This document shows, piece by piece, positions 1-9,146 of a stretch of DNA of 63,883 nt. The stretch's first letter is position 1. Each line of letters opens with the position of its first letter. This DNA is from Calothrix sp. C42_A2020_038 (GTDB lineage: Bacteria > Cyanobacteriota > Cyanobacteriia > Cyanobacteriales > Nostocaceae), in contig JACYLQ010000003.1 of NCBI GenBank assembly GCA_015272395.1, positions 1 to 63,883 of the forward strand, in the 5' to 3' direction. The notes below the pieces were generated by a model. The model was not told the DNA's origin. It worked only from the letters and a program-made list of their open reading frames with translations, and made no database searches. Both the position numbers and the translations under genes were made by a program.

Positions 1-73
1 CTCGTTTCAACCAGTCATCGAGTACGTCAAACCACCCACGGGTTTTGGGGGCGCGCCCTACTGCGATGGTCAT
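1..73 (-). CDS. psbD: Photosystem II D2 protein, N-terminal fragment (cut by window edge)
   Basis: The complement of the first 73 bases encodes 24 residues that begin MTIAVGRAP and continue with [13 protein letters not shown], the conserved amino terminus of the photosystem II D2 reaction-centre protein. The rest of the gene lies outside the window to the left. D2 pairs with D1 to hold the primary pigments and the quinone QA in the thylakoid membrane. The ATG is at 73-71 on the minus strand. The gene is divergent from ycf4, so the 0.5 kb spacer should hold both promoters. The match to D2 is strong, but the fragment is too short to say which psbD copy this is, because many cyanobacteria carry two. 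Confidence 0.93.
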   Translation of the reverse strand, partial: MTIAVGRAPKTRGWFDVLDDWLKR

Positions 74-578
74 TACCTGTATAATCCTCTTGTTTACTAA
101 AATTGCGACGTTTCAAAGCACAGCTTCAATCAGTGAATTAATTTTCACTACTCAAAGCTACAACTCTATGAGGAATTAACGTTTCTTGTTGGCATTCTCA
201 GTTAAGCGGTCGCTACCGAGATTATGAGAAGCCTGAGTACAATAGTTCAGAGGCTTTTCAAGGTTTTGCCATAACCTTAGCTATACACCTTCATAATGCT
301 GATGTATAACTTCTTAACCCTTCTTAACTTACCACATTGTTCGGCTTTATGCCTCATTCATGCTTATGAATTAGGTATAAAACTCAAACACTCACTACTA
401 ATATCAATATCAGAAATTTTACAAATTGACACACGTTTTCTCAGAAAACTTAAAATTTACGTTTTTTCACTTAGTGATGTACTCTTACCTCATTGCTCTC
501 CTCGCTTCCAAGACTTGCAAGAATTGATTGTGGAATGTCAGACTTTAAAAGGGATTACAAAACAATGGCGGTGATAAT
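74..578. other. Divergent psbD / ycf4 intergenic region
   Basis: About 500 bases separate the two divergent photosynthesis genes. The region is AT-rich and must contain the psbD promoter and leader on the minus strand and the ycf4 promoter on the plus strand. I see no clear factor site. An open frame at 296-574 on the plus strand has no recognisable domain and a low-complexity composition, so I treat it as chance. Confidence 0.5.
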
Positions 579-1175
579 ATGACAGCTTCAACAACCATGA
601 ATAGGGGCGAATTACCAGATGGCGATAACTCCACTTCGCAAGTTTTAAATCAAAAAGTTTTGGGTTCTCGTCGATTCAGTAATTACTGGTGGGCAAGTGT
701 TGTGACTTTGGGTGCTACAGGTTTCCTACTGGCTGGGCTATCGAGCTACTTTAAAATCAATTTACTTCCTGTCACTGATGCAACTCAACTGGTATTCATC
801 CCACAAGGTATAGTAATGGGACTATATGGTATCGCTGGATTAGTTCTATCACTTTACCTCTGGCTAGTTATCCTGTGGGATGTTGGTGGAGGTTACAACG
901 ATTTTAACCAAGAGACTAATAAAATTAAAATTTTTCGCTGGGGTTTTCCTGGTAAAAACCGCAAAATCGAGATTGACTGTTTAACTCAAGATGTACAATC
1001 AGTGCGTATCGAAATTAAGGACGGTATAAATCCACGTCGTGCGCTTTATTTGCGTGTTAAAGGTCGTCGAGACATTCCTCTAACACGAGTCGGTCAACCA
1101 ATTCCATTAAAAGATTTGGAAATTCAAGGCGCCCAACTAGCTAGATTTTTAAATGTGCCTTTAGAAGGACTCTAG
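579..1175 (+). CDS. ycf4: Photosystem I assembly protein Ycf4
   Basis: This 198-residue protein matches Ycf4 in length and layout. It has a short polar amino terminus, two hydrophobic segments at about residues 38-60 and 78-105, and a soluble carboxy-terminal half with the conserved WDVGGGYNDFN and FRWGFPGKNR stretches. Ycf4 is a thylakoid membrane factor that helps assemble photosystem I. It is helpful but not essential in cyanobacteria and essential in some algae. The start at 579 gives the full family length; an internal ATG at 597 is a possible alternative. The gene stands alone, facing away from psbD. Confidence 0.94.
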   Translation: MTASTTMNRGELPDGDNSTSQVLNQKVLGSRRFSNYWWASVVTLGATGFLLAGLSSYFKINLLPVTDATQLVFIPQGIVMGLYGIAGLVLSLYLWLVILWDVGGGYNDFNQETNKIKIFRWGFPGKNRKIEIDCLTQDVQSVRIEIKDGINPRRALYLRVKGRRDIPLTRVGQPIPLKDLEIQGAQLARFLNVPLEGL

Positions 1176-1302
1176 GGATTTTGGATTTGTCGCGGTACAA
1201 TGAACGGGTTTTGGATTATTCAGTTTCGTAACATTCGTCTCATCCGTGTTCCAAAATCCTCAAACAGTATTAAGATACTCAGAGTTGAGACTGTAATTGG
1301 TA

Positions 1303-2109
1303 ATGCGGTTCAAAATTCATAAGTTTTTGATGACGCTCGTAGTTGTAGGAGCTTTGTTATTAGGTGGGTGTAATACAGCACAACAAACTCTTGTTGATGC
1401 TGAATCTCCAACTTCGACAGCAATCGAAGCAAGCACTGAAACAACAAATGTAACAACAACAGAGACAACCTCTGTATCTCAAAATAATAGCGACATTCCA
1501 GGTATGAACGATTTACCACAACTCGAAGGAAAGGCAACGGTGGTGATAACTGTTAAGGGTTCACCCATAACTATTGAAGTTGATGGCACAAATGCACCGA
1601 TTACAGCAGGAAATTTTGTTGATTTAGTTCAAAGAGGTGTTTACGATGGTTTATCTTTCCATCGTGTTGTACGTAGTCCCCAACCCTTTGTAGTTCAAGG
1701 TGGTGACCCTCAAAGTAAAGACCCAAAATTTCCAGCAGATAGATTAGGAACAGGTGGTTTTATTGATCAAACCACTGGTAGTGAACGACGTATTCCTCTA
1801 GAAATTAAGCCAAAAGGTGCAGATGCACCGATTTACGGTAAAACTCTCAAAGAGGCAGGAATCAATCAACCACCTGTACTAGATCACAAACTTGGTGCCG
1901 TTGCAATGGCACGCTCACAAATGCCAAATTCAGCTTCGTCCCAGTTTTACTTTGCTTTAGCAAATTTAGAATTTCTCGATGGTTCTTATGCTGTATTTGG
2001 TAACGTTACCCAAGGTATGGATATTGTTGATAAAATCCAGCAAGGAGACCGTATAGAAACCGCGCGCGTTACACAAGGTGCGGAAAACTTGAAGAATGGT
2101 GCAAAGTAG
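1303..2109 (+). CDS. Cyclophilin-type peptidyl-prolyl isomerase, predicted lipoprotein
   Basis: The protein starts with a lipoprotein signal (hydrophobic run ending in the lipobox LLGGC). A Thr/Ser-rich linker of about 45 residues follows, then a cyclophilin domain with [28 protein letters not shown] and [22 protein letters not shown]. Cyclophilins interconvert cis and trans peptidyl-proline bonds. The lipid anchor places this one at the outer face of the plasma membrane or in the periplasm. I place the start at ATG 1303, not the in-frame TTG 1297, because it gives a normal basic amino terminus (MRFKIHKF). The stop codon runs directly into a heptamer repeat array. Confidence 0.9.
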   Translation: MRFKIHKFLMTLVVVGALLLGGCNTAQQTLVDAESPTSTAIEASTETTNVTTTETTSVSQNNSDIPGMNDLPQLEGKATVVITVKGSPITIEVDGTNAPITAGNFVDLVQRGVYDGLSFHRVVRSPQPFVVQGGDPQSKDPKFPADRLGTGGFIDQTTGSERRIPLEIKPKGADAPIYGKTLKEAGINQPPVLDHKLGAVAMARSQMPNSASSQFYFALANLEFLDGSYAVFGNVTQGMDIVDKIQQGDRIETARVTQGAENLKNGAK

Positions 2110-2142
2110 TTAGAAGTTAACAGTTAAAAGTTATTAGTTAGA
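2108..2142 (+). repeat. Heptamer tandem repeat array 1 (AGTTAGA-like)
   Basis: Five imperfect 7-base units (AGTTAGA, AGTTAAC, AGTTAAA, AGTTATT, AGTTAGA) start inside the cyclophilin stop codon. This is the short tandemly repeated repetitive type of sequence well known in filamentous cyanobacteria. The reverse-complement motif forms a second array at 2401-2442. Confidence 0.85.
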
Positions 2143-2284
2143 AGGCGCAAAGTCAAAAGGCGATTAATCCCTACTCTTCAGTAAATGCCCGCATTACAGA
2201 TTATCGGAAAATCCTACCCTGCGGGAAATGTTCTGCATTACGAATTAAGAACCTATACAAGAGACGTGGAGTTGGAAGTTAATA

Positions 2285-2394
2285 CTACAGCAGTTTTGAG
2301 GTTGCGCTTTTGTACATAGATTAAAATCAAACTGTTGTGGTGTGGGTATCCTTGTCCGCTTGGCTGTATTTAGCCAACTTGAAATTTGCTGTAA
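2285..2394 (-). repeat. MITE-like dispersed repeat, copy A
   Basis: The reverse complement of this segment aligns along its whole length with 18233-18342. Shared blocks include ACAGCAAATTTCAAGTTGG, TAAATACAGCC and GCGCAACCT, so the copies look roughly 80-85 percent identical by eye. The ends carry a short imperfect inverted repeat (TACAGCA at one end, TGCTGTA at the other). There is no open frame, so this resembles a miniature non-autonomous element. It is bracketed by two oppositely oriented heptamer arrays. Confidence 0.7.
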
Positions 2395-2400
2395 TTCATA

Positions 2401-2442
2401 ACTCCTAACTCCTAACTTCTAACTTTTAACTCTTAACTCTTT
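2401..2442 (+). repeat. Heptamer tandem repeat array 2 (ACTCCTA-like), abuts the next start codon
   Basis: Six 7-base units (ACTCCTA twice, then ACTTCTA, ACTTTTA, ACTCTTA, ACTCTTT) end three bases before the ATG at 2446. The array is the complementary motif of array 1, so the two could pair in RNA around the MITE-like copy. It occupies the place where a ribosome binding site would lie, and no purine-rich site is visible there. Confidence 0.85.
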
Positions 2443-2445
2443 CAA

Positions 2446-3585
2446 ATGGATTCAGTTGTAATTACAGGTATCGGTTTGACATCAGCACTAGGTAAAAACC
2501 TTGATATTAGCTGGAGAAACCTAATTGCAGGAAAAACGGGAATTTCTTTACAAAAGCCATTTTCAGAATTTGATGCACGCCCTTTGGCAATGATTGGTGA
2601 ACAACCAGTTGAGTTACAAGCATTAACTCAATTGGTTGTTTCTTTAGCACTTAAAGATTCAGGTTTGGTGCCACCTTTACCTGATTGTGGTGTAGTAATA
2701 GGCTCCAGTCGTGCCTATCAAGCAGCATGGGAAGAAATGGCACAAAGTATACATCAAAATATGTATGTAGAAAATTGGGGAAGAAATTGGCTCAATAGCT
2801 TACCGCATATGAATGCAATTTCAGTTGCTCGACAAATTGGCGCCACTGGTATAGTATTAGCACCAATGGCTGCATGTGCAACTGGAATTAGTGCCTTAAT
2901 ACAAGCAACTTACTTAATTCAATCTGGGCAATGTGAATGTGTAATTGCTGGTGCAGTAGAAGCACCAATTACACCAATGACTATAACTGGATTCGCACAA
3001 ATGGGTGCTTTAGCAAAGACAGGAGCATATCCGTTTGATAAACTCCGCGAGGGTCTGGTATTGGGTGAAGGAGGAGCAGTATTTATTCTGGAATCAGCCA
3101 AGCAAGCGTTACAAAGAAATGCAAAAGTATACGGCAAAGTTCTTGGTTTTGGTTTGACCGCTGATGCTTATCATCCCAATTGTCCAGAACCTAAAGGAAA
3201 AATGGCTTCCCTCGCGATCAAACAATGTTTACAACGCGGTATGTTAAAACCTAGCGACATCGACTATATCCATGCCCACGGTACCGCTACAATTCTTAAC
3301 GATGAAGTTGAAAGCCGTATTATTAATCATGTATTTTCACACAGCCCATACGTTAGCTCAACTAAAGGCGCCACTGGTCATACAATTGGTGCATCAGGAG
3401 CTTTAGGTGTAGCTTTTTCTCTACTAGCTCTCAAAAATCAAGTATTGCCTCCGTGTGTTGGATTACAGGAAACAAGCTTAAATTTAAATTTAGTTCAAAA
3501 AGCACACCTAAGTAAAATTGAGCGCGTAATGTGTCTAAGCTTTGGATTTGGTGGCACAAACGCGGTTATTGCTTTGTCCATTTAA
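2446..3585 (+). CDS. Beta-ketoacyl-ACP synthase family protein (KAS II / FabF-like)
   Basis: This 379-residue thiolase-fold protein carries the full condensing-enzyme triad: Cys144 in MAACATG, His278 in HAHGT and His312 in GATGHTIGASG. The carboxy-terminal glycine-rich loop SFGFGGTNA is also present. Such enzymes extend acyl-ACP with malonyl-ACP in fatty acid synthesis. It is about 30 residues shorter than typical FabF and its first half is divergent, so it may be a second, specialised KAS rather than the housekeeping copy. It is followed after eight bases by tadA, suggesting co-transcription. The leader consists of heptamer repeats rather than a normal ribosome binding site. Confidence 0.88.
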   Translation: MDSVVITGIGLTSALGKNLDISWRNLIAGKTGISLQKPFSEFDARPLAMIGEQPVELQALTQLVVSLALKDSGLVPPLPDCGVVIGSSRAYQAAWEEMAQSIHQNMYVENWGRNWLNSLPHMNAISVARQIGATGIVLAPMAACATGISALIQATYLIQSGQCECVIAGAVEAPITPMTITGFAQMGALAKTGAYPFDKLREGLVLGEGGAVFILESAKQALQRNAKVYGKVLGFGLTADAYHPNCPEPKGKMASLAIKQCLQRGMLKPSDIDYIHAHGTATILNDEVESRIINHVFSHSPYVSSTKGATGHTIGASGALGVAFSLLALKNQVLPPCVGLQETSLNLNLVQKAHLSKIERVMCLSFGFGGTNAVIALSI

Positions 3586-3592
3586 CAAGAAA

Positions 3593-4078
3593 ATGTTAAT
3601 AGAGTACTCAGAATATCTTATACATAGACAATGGATGAGCCACGCATTACAATTAGCTGAAATAGCTGGTGGCGCAGGTGAAATTCCTGTAGGTGCAGTA
3701 ATTGTTAATTCAAAGGGAGAATTAATCGCAGAAGCTGAGAACCGGAAAGAACGCGACCAAGACCCAACCGCTCATGCGGAAATTATCGCGTTGAGGTTAG
3801 CAGCGAAGAAGTTACAAACTTGGCGCCTAAACGAATGTATTCTTTACGTTACCCTCGAGCCTTGTCCAATGTGTGCAGGCGCGATTATACATGCTCGTAT
3901 TGGGATTGTTGTATATGGAGTAGATGACCCGAAGACTGGAGCTTTGCGAACAGTTTTAAATATTCCTGACAGTGCAGCTTCTAATCACCGATTAGGTGTA
4001 ATTGGAGGCATCCTTGAATCTGATTGCCGTCAGGTGCTGCAAACGTGGTTTGCGAATCGGCGACATCAACCCAACTAA
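3593..4078 (+). CDS. tadA: tRNA-specific adenosine deaminase TadA
   Basis: The 161-residue protein has the cytidine/deoxycytidylate deaminase zinc site: His61 and the proton-shuttling Glu63 in TAHAEII, and Cys91 and Cys94 in EPCPMCAGA. TadA converts A34 of tRNA-Arg(ACG) to inosine so that one tRNA reads several arginine codons. The ATG at 3593 is preferred over an in-frame TTG at 3542, which would overlap the KAS gene and add a non-family extension. It lies eight bases after the KAS stop. Confidence 0.93.
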   Translation: MLIEYSEYLIHRQWMSHALQLAEIAGGAGEIPVGAVIVNSKGELIAEAENRKERDQDPTAHAEIIALRLAAKKLQTWRLNECILYVTLEPCPMCAGAIIHARIGIVVYGVDDPKTGALRTVLNIPDSAASNHRLGVIGGILESDCRQVLQTWFANRRHQPN

Positions 4079-4187
4079 AGGACAGAGGTAAAACTGTCCA
4101 GCTGGTGTAACAAAAGTTAGGGAAGAAAATTTACGGTGTATCTAAGCATAGTTTTCATTACATCTTACCCAACAATTCTCTGCCATT

Positions 4188-4958
4188 ATGACCGAATTTC
4201 ACTCTTCTTCGGATAGGAGCCACTATAAACTTGCCAAGAGTGCTGCTAATCCCCAGGTTGCGTATACCACTATCTCAAAAGTTTCTCCTTGGTTGAGTCC
4301 TTTGGCGTATCTGTTGGGGCGTCATTTGATTTTGCCTTTATTTTTTGGGCGAATTTTTATCACTGGACAAGAATATATACCTACGCATGGCCCAGTTATC
4401 CTTGCTCCCACCCATCGGTCGAGATGGGATGCACTAATGGTTCCGTATGCAGCAGGACGCGATCTCACAGGACGCGACCTGCGATTTATGGTTGATTTCA
4501 ATGAATGCCAAGGATTGCAAGGATGGTTTATCCGAAATTTAGGAGGGTTTCCAGTTAATCCCAAGCATCCTTCAATAGCTACGCTTCGTCATGCAGTTGA
4601 TTTACTTGCCACTGGTGAAACGCTGGTAATTTTTCCTGAAGGTGGTATTCGTAAGGGTAAACTTCACCCTCTCAAACCCGGAATTGCCCGTCTGGCTTTA
4701 AGTGCAGAATCTAGCTATGTTGGCTTAGGAGTACAAATTGTTCCTATCAGCATTGATTACAGTCGCACTAATCCGACTTGGGGCACTAACGTCAATATAA
4801 ATATCGGCAAACCAATTAAAGTTGCAGAGTATCAAATCCCCAACAGCAAACAAGGCGCTAAAAGCCTTACAGCTGATTTAGCGTCTTCATTACAAAAACT
4901 AAGTCACCATCAATCAGAAATCAATAGTCACACCTTTGCGGAAATCACAAATACATAA
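4188..4958 (+). CDS. plsC: 1-acyl-sn-glycerol-3-phosphate acyltransferase (PlsC family)
   Basis: The 256-residue protein shows the acyltransferase motif I with spacing HX4D (His76 to Asp81 in THRSRWD) and the phosphate-binding motif FPEGGIRKG near residue 150. The segment before motif I is hydrophobic, consistent with a membrane-associated enzyme. PlsC adds the second acyl chain to lysophosphatidate in membrane lipid synthesis. The neighbouring KAS gene gives a loose lipid context, but about 110 bases with a small hairpin (4080-4099) separate this gene from tadA. A role in acylating another lipid carrier cannot be excluded. Confidence 0.87.
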   Translation: MTEFHSSSDRSHYKLAKSAANPQVAYTTISKVSPWLSPLAYLLGRHLILPLFFGRIFITGQEYIPTHGPVILAPTHRSRWDALMVPYAAGRDLTGRDLRFMVDFNECQGLQGWFIRNLGGFPVNPKHPSIATLRHAVDLLATGETLVIFPEGGIRKGKLHPLKPGIARLALSAESSYVGLGVQIVPISIDYSRTNPTWGTNVNINIGKPIKVAEYQIPNSKQGAKSLTADLASSLQKLSHHQSEINSHTFAEITNT

Positions 4959-5000
4959 TAAGTGAATTATGTCAATTAATCATTTAATTAATTTAATCAA

Positions 5001-7103
5001 CTAAACCCCTAACTTCAATTCCCAGCTATTTAACATCCCTAAATCTTGAGGTGCATGGTCAATTACCCACAGAAACCAACGCCCTTTTACTGGTGTTTCG
5101 ATTAATTGTACCAACGCTGGCAGTGAAGCAAGAGTATATTTTGCTTTTAAGTCCTGATGACGCCCCAGAGTACGGCTTTGTAACAGAACCCGTTGATTAT
5201 TTGGTGATACCAAATAAATTTCTAAATCTCCTAGAAAATCATGGGTAATGTCAACACTAACCTCGATGTTTTTTACAAAACTAGAGTCAGAAACTACAAT
5301 CACGCTTTTGATTCCTTGTCGGTCGTTATCAGGAATTGTTAATTGATTACTATTTCTTTGCTTAATTTCTCTAATCATCGAGGCTGGACTCGATGACTGT
5401 TTTAGTGCGGCTTGTACTGCACGCCATGCGTTGACTTTGCCATACCCAAACCATTGTGAATGACCATTAGCATCATAGCTGCCTTCGTGCATTCCTAATT
5501 GTGGATCTGGGTCTGGGTCTACAATCTTGTCCGCAGTTTCCTGCAAAATTTTCTTGACTTGTTTTGCTGTTAAGTTGGGGTTTGCTGACAATACGAGCGC
5601 CGCAACTCCTGCAACTACTGGGGTCGCGCTTGATGTTCCACCAAAGTCGCTTGTAAAATCGCCTTTGTCATATCCTGCGGCTCCTAATTGGTCGGTTGTA
5701 AAGACTCCCAGTCCCGGTAAGTTAGTTGCAATTGGTGGTGTAGTATATACATACCCTGTGGCTTGAAACCACATTCCTGGTGGTGCATTATTACTGGGAG
5801 CGCAAACAGAAATACCTTTTCCCCAATTGCTGTAAGCTGCTTTTTTTCCCAAGCTTGTTATTGCCGACACTGTAATGACATCGGGATGCACAGCAAACCC
5901 ACTTAGCCATTTTGTACTACCAGATAAAACATTTTTAACCCAGTTTCTCTCGTTAAGCGTTCCATCAATAGGACGGTTGGCATTGCCAGCAGCAAATAAA
6001 ATTACACAACCTTTCCCGTTACGTCCCTTCGTTGCCGCGCGAGTAATTGCTGCACGCTGGCGTAAAGACAAGGGAAAGTATACAGCAGAGGCGCCCCAGC
6101 TACAAGAGATAATGCTTGCTCCCTTTTCTTGTGCCCAATCAAAGATTTGTTCGATCGACTCATCGTCTAGAAAACCAGTAGTGCGGATTGGCATTAAAGC
6201 ACACCCAGGCGCCACTCCAGCAATACCTACGCCATTTTCCTCGGCAATTGCTACACCTGCACATGCAGTTCCGTGACTTGTTTCATTCTGACTCGGTAAA
6301 GGTAAAAAATTACCATCCTTTAGGTTTCGTGGCGCCACAACTTTACCACTACCCTGAAAATCAGGGTGGTTTAAATCAAACGAATCATCAACTACTGCCA
6401 CTACAACTGAGCGAACACCACGGGTAACATCCCAAGCTTGTTCGACAAAAATGTGTGTGTGGGGTGCCAACTGGTTTCCCCCATTATGATTTAAGTACCA
6501 TTGCTGCGGATAAAGAGGGTCACGAGGTTTATAGTGCGGTTCTTGTCGAATAATGATATTTGGTTCTGCAGCTAACACTTCAGGAAGTGACTGTAACCGA
6601 TTTGTGATTTTGACAGGGTTTTCAGTTGCGCCTTTGCCAACTAAAAAAACAAACGTATTTGGTAGTCCCTCAACTGATTTATCTTCAACCAAATGGAAAG
6701 TAGCAGCAATTGTCTTGATTTTTGCTGCATCAACAGACGATGCAAACTGAATGGTAATTTGGTCACCTAAATAAACAAACGTGCCAGGATTATTCTGAAT
6801 TTGGTAAATATGACTAGCAAAATCTATATCATCAGAAGCACGGGCCCTTGCCATTGCAGTATCTAACTGAGCAGATGGAACTGTAAATACTTCGAGGTTC
6901 GCTTGTGGTATACTGCGGCGCCAATTGCCCCAATTAACCTCCAATAGTTCTTGTGAAGATAAATTGTGACTGGGACGAACTGTAAAGCGGTCGTTAACTT
7001 TCTCTAATACTAACTCTTCACCACCACGTTGGAGAATCATTCCCAAATTACTCGCAGGGACACCATTGTCAGAAGGATCTTGAGGATTTATGTTTTGGGT
7101 CAT
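5001..7103 (-). CDS. Subtilisin-like S8 protease with P/Homo B domain (PrcA-like)
   Basis: This 700-residue protein has an S8 core with Asp239 (VVAVVDDSFD), His277 (SHGTACAG), the oxyanion Asn374 (AAGNAN) and Ser491 (GGTSSATP). A proprotein-convertase P domain follows at about 590-700, with ITHDFLGDLEIYLVSP and WFLWVIDHAPQDLG. The roughly 200-residue amino-terminal region probably acts as prodomain. No signal peptide is visible. This architecture and size match the calcium-dependent protease PrcA described in Anabaena, so that is the likely relationship, though calcium dependence is inferred. Its stop is near that of plsC, in tail-to-tail arrangement. Confidence 0.9.
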   Translation of the reverse strand: MTQNINPQDPSDNGVPASNLGMILQRGGEELVLEKVNDRFTVRPSHNLSSQELLEVNWGNWRRSIPQANLEVFTVPSAQLDTAMARARASDDIDFASHIYQIQNNPGTFVYLGDQITIQFASSVDAAKIKTIAATFHLVEDKSVEGLPNTFVFLVGKGATENPVKITNRLQSLPEVLAAEPNIIIRQEPHYKPRDPLYPQQWYLNHNGGNQLAPHTHIFVEQAWDVTRGVRSVVVAVVDDSFDLNHPDFQGSGKVVAPRNLKDGNFLPLPSQNETSHGTACAGVAIAEENGVGIAGVAPGCALMPIRTTGFLDDESIEQIFDWAQEKGASIISCSWGASAVYFPLSLRQRAAITRAATKGRNGKGCVILFAAGNANRPIDGTLNERNWVKNVLSGSTKWLSGFAVHPDVITVSAITSLGKKAAYSNWGKGISVCAPSNNAPPGMWFQATGYVYTTPPIATNLPGLGVFTTDQLGAAGYDKGDFTSDFGGTSSATPVVAGVAALVLSANPNLTAKQVKKILQETADKIVDPDPDPQLGMHEGSYDANGHSQWFGYGKVNAWRAVQAALKQSSSPASMIREIKQRNSNQLTIPDNDRQGIKSVIVVSDSSFVKNIEVSVDITHDFLGDLEIYLVSPNNQRVLLQSRTLGRHQDLKAKYTLASLPALVQLIETPVKGRWFLWVIDHAPQDLGMLNSWELKLGV

Positions 7104-7376
7104 AGGTTTAGTAAGGTAAAGTAAAGTAACGTAAGTGGGCGGGAGAGGTAAATGTGATTAATGTTATGGAACAAAGCTCTTGTGTTGCACCCCCTGCACT
7201 CTTTGCTCCCCATGCTTTTACAAGACTGGGAACATGATTCAATTAATAATGAGTCTAAATAAAAGATACTTAGTATGTAGCTTTGCTTTGTCAAAATCCA
7301 AAACAGAGTTAATATACCCGAAGTTCTAATCCCTGTTTTACTTAGTTTTTTAACCGTTGTCGCACGAAATATACTC

Positions 7377-7976
7377 ATGAACTTTGCTGCAACTGTTCCC
7401 TTGGTTCGCTTTACTTGTTTATCGTTGATAACAGCCCTTAGCCTGTTATCTCCTATTCATGCTCAAGCGCAAACGCTGACGCCAAACTCTAACAAAGCGC
7501 AGCCAATTGACCCCTCGGATCCCAATAACCTGCGTCCGTCCGGTCAAAGCAGCGGTGTCTTGAGCATGGATGGTGGAAGACGATTATTATCTGAAGCTGA
7601 AGGCGCCGTTTCTTCTCAAAATTATGATGGTGCAGTGAAGAAACTTCAAGAAGCGCGAGTTGTTTTTAACCAGTTATCAAACTTCTATCAAGAACTCACC
7701 GCTAGTTTTTCAGGTATTGATAACCGTATTGCTGATACTCAGCGTAGAAAAGCCCTTGAAAGCGCGCAAATGCGTGACGAAGCAACTTACCGATTAGCAA
7801 TTGTACACCGCGCTCAAAATAAACCCGAACTAGCTGTACCACTGCTCGTACAAATCGTTAAAAGCCAAAACCCAACCCGAGATTTAGGTAAAAAAGCGTA
7901 CCAACAACTTTTAGAATTAGGATTTGTTGATGCTCCCTTTCCGCGCGGTAGTAGTACATCCTCATCGCAAAAATAG
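7377..7976 (+). CDS. Conserved secreted protein, helical, function unknown
   Basis: The 199-residue protein has a signal peptide (hydrophobic run LSLITALSLLSPIHA, cleavage likely near AQA) and then a Pro/Asn/Ser-rich stretch to about residue 60. The remainder is helical: GRRLLSEAEGAVSSQNYDGAVKKLQEAR, then ATYRLAIVHRAQNKPELAVPLLVQIV. These look like two to three tetratricopeptide-type hairpins, so a periplasmic scaffold role is possible. I do not recognise a named family. It is a single gene on the plus strand, divergent from the S8 protease across a 270-base spacer. Confidence 0.75.
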   Translation: MNFAATVPLVRFTCLSLITALSLLSPIHAQAQTLTPNSNKAQPIDPSDPNNLRPSGQSSGVLSMDGGRRLLSEAEGAVSSQNYDGAVKKLQEARVVFNQLSNFYQELTASFSGIDNRIADTQRRKALESAQMRDEATYRLAIVHRAQNKPELAVPLLVQIVKSQNPTRDLGKKAYQQLLELGFVDAPFPRGSSTSSSQK

Positions 7977-8345
7977 CATTGCTAAGTAATCAGTCGCACA
8001 AGTAGATTAAACAACTTGAGCAAACTGGTACCTGTTGAGTGGGGTAGGATTTTTTTCATATCCCAATTTTCTGATATCTCTTCGCGATCAAGTCGATTTT
8101 GATACAAAATACATTATTGTATTTCAATGCTAATACTGAGTTCACTGCAAAATTTATTTATAGAACAGACATTGTGCATCTCTAGATGTTGCTTTATGTA
8201 TGTCAAATAATCAAAATATTTAATACCTACTATTACATAGAACCTATCACTTCATGATTTTTAGGCTTATAAGGTAATATTCCAACGAATACGGTTTGTG
8301 ATTATTTGTTAATAATAGATAATGACGTTTTGAGCAAATCTTGCG
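7977..8345. other. Intergenic region before bolA
   Basis: About 370 AT-rich bases with no gene. A small inverted repeat (AATACA / TGTATT) lies near 8107-8124. It should contain the promoter of the bolA-glutaredoxin pair, but I see no confident promoter boxes. Confidence 0.4.
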
Positions 8346-8597
8346 ATGATTAGCCTTTCTCAAGTTGAGGCAATGATTCGGGCTGAATTGCCTGATGCCC
8401 AAATTAACGTGCAAAGCCCAGATGGCGAACATTTTGAAGTAACTGTTGTTTCATCGCAGTTTGCTGGCAAAGGTTTAGTACAGCAACACCAGTTGGTATA
8501 TCGTGCTGTACAAGAGGCGATGTCTAGAGAAGCAATTCACGCCTTAGCACTAAAAACATACACACCTGAAGCTTGGCAAGCAACCATAGGCAGCTAA
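8346..8597 (+). CDS. bolA: BolA family protein
   Basis: At 83 residues this is a compact BolA-like protein with the family pattern [46 protein letters not shown] and [15 protein letters not shown]. The conserved histidine sits in the QQHQLVY helix. BolA-like proteins bind CGFS monothiol glutaredoxins through a shared [2Fe-2S] cluster and take part in iron and Fe-S control. The next gene, 43 bases downstream, is exactly such a glutaredoxin, which supports that role here. Confidence 0.92.
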   Translation: MISLSQVEAMIRAELPDAQINVQSPDGEHFEVTVVSSQFAGKGLVQQHQLVYRAVQEAMSREAIHALALKTYTPEAWQATIGS

Positions 8598-8640
8598 TCT
8601 TAAAAATAACGCTAACCATAAATTATTCCAAGGAAACACC

Positions 8641-8964
8641 ATGACACCTGAAATTCAAAACCGTATCGATAACCTAGTAAAACAAAACAAAATCGTCGTA
8701 TTTATGAAAGGCACAAAACTCATGCCTCAGTGTGGCTTCTCAAATAATGTAGTGCAAATACTCAATACTTTGGGTGTTCCATTTGAGACTGTAGACGTTT
8801 TAAGCGATTATGACATTCGCCAAGGCATCAAAGAGTACTCTAATTGGCCCACAATCCCTCAAGTGTACATCAATGGAGAATTCATTGGTGGTTCGGATAT
8901 CATGATTGAACTTTACCAAAAAGGTGAATTACAACAAAAAGTAGAAGTTGCATTAGCTTCCTAG
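8641..8964 (+). CDS. grxD: CGFS-type monothiol glutaredoxin (Grx4/GrxD family)
   Basis: The 107-residue protein has the CGFS active site at residues 31-34 (MPQCGFSNN), the [16 protein letters not shown] glutathione-binding segment and the usual length for this class. These proteins carry a glutathione-ligated [2Fe-2S] cluster rather than acting mainly as reductases. AAGGAAA precedes the ATG at good spacing. It forms a two-gene unit with bolA and is closed by a strong hairpin at 8980-9014. Confidence 0.94.
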   Translation: MTPEIQNRIDNLVKQNKIVVFMKGTKLMPQCGFSNNVVQILNTLGVPFETVDVLSDYDIRQGIKEYSNWPTIPQVYINGEFIGGSDIMIELYQKGELQQKVEVALAS

Positions 8965-8979
8965 TTCTCAATTCAAAAA

Positions 8980-9018
8980 CCCCAGCTTATCCACGCATTG
9001 TCGTTTGGCTGGGGCTTT
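8980..9018. terminator. Bidirectional rho-independent terminator
   Basis: A seven-base stem CCCCAGC / GCTGGGG is flanked by an A-run before it (a T-run on the minus strand) and by CTTTC after it. It lies between the convergent glutaredoxin gene and the DUF6761-like gene, so it can serve both. The loop is long, about 21 bases. Confidence 0.75.
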
Positions 9019-9146
9019 CAATTTAAATTAATTTCAAATTTCATACCTTTGCCACTGTTGACAAAGGCAGATGATGTGTTATAATCATCTGCGTTGACAA
9101 TTGATTGATTAATGTCTCCTTCAAAAGCAAATTAATCAATAAAAAA

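Noticed and set aside
296-574. 92-residue plus-strand frame directly before ycf4
   Set aside because: Leucine/serine-rich with no domain or clear ribosome binding site. It most likely reflects an AT-rich promoter region.
7100-7378. Minus-strand frame upstream of the PrcA-like protease
   Set aside because: It overlaps the protease start and the promoter of the divergent gene, its composition is not protein-like, and it has no family match.
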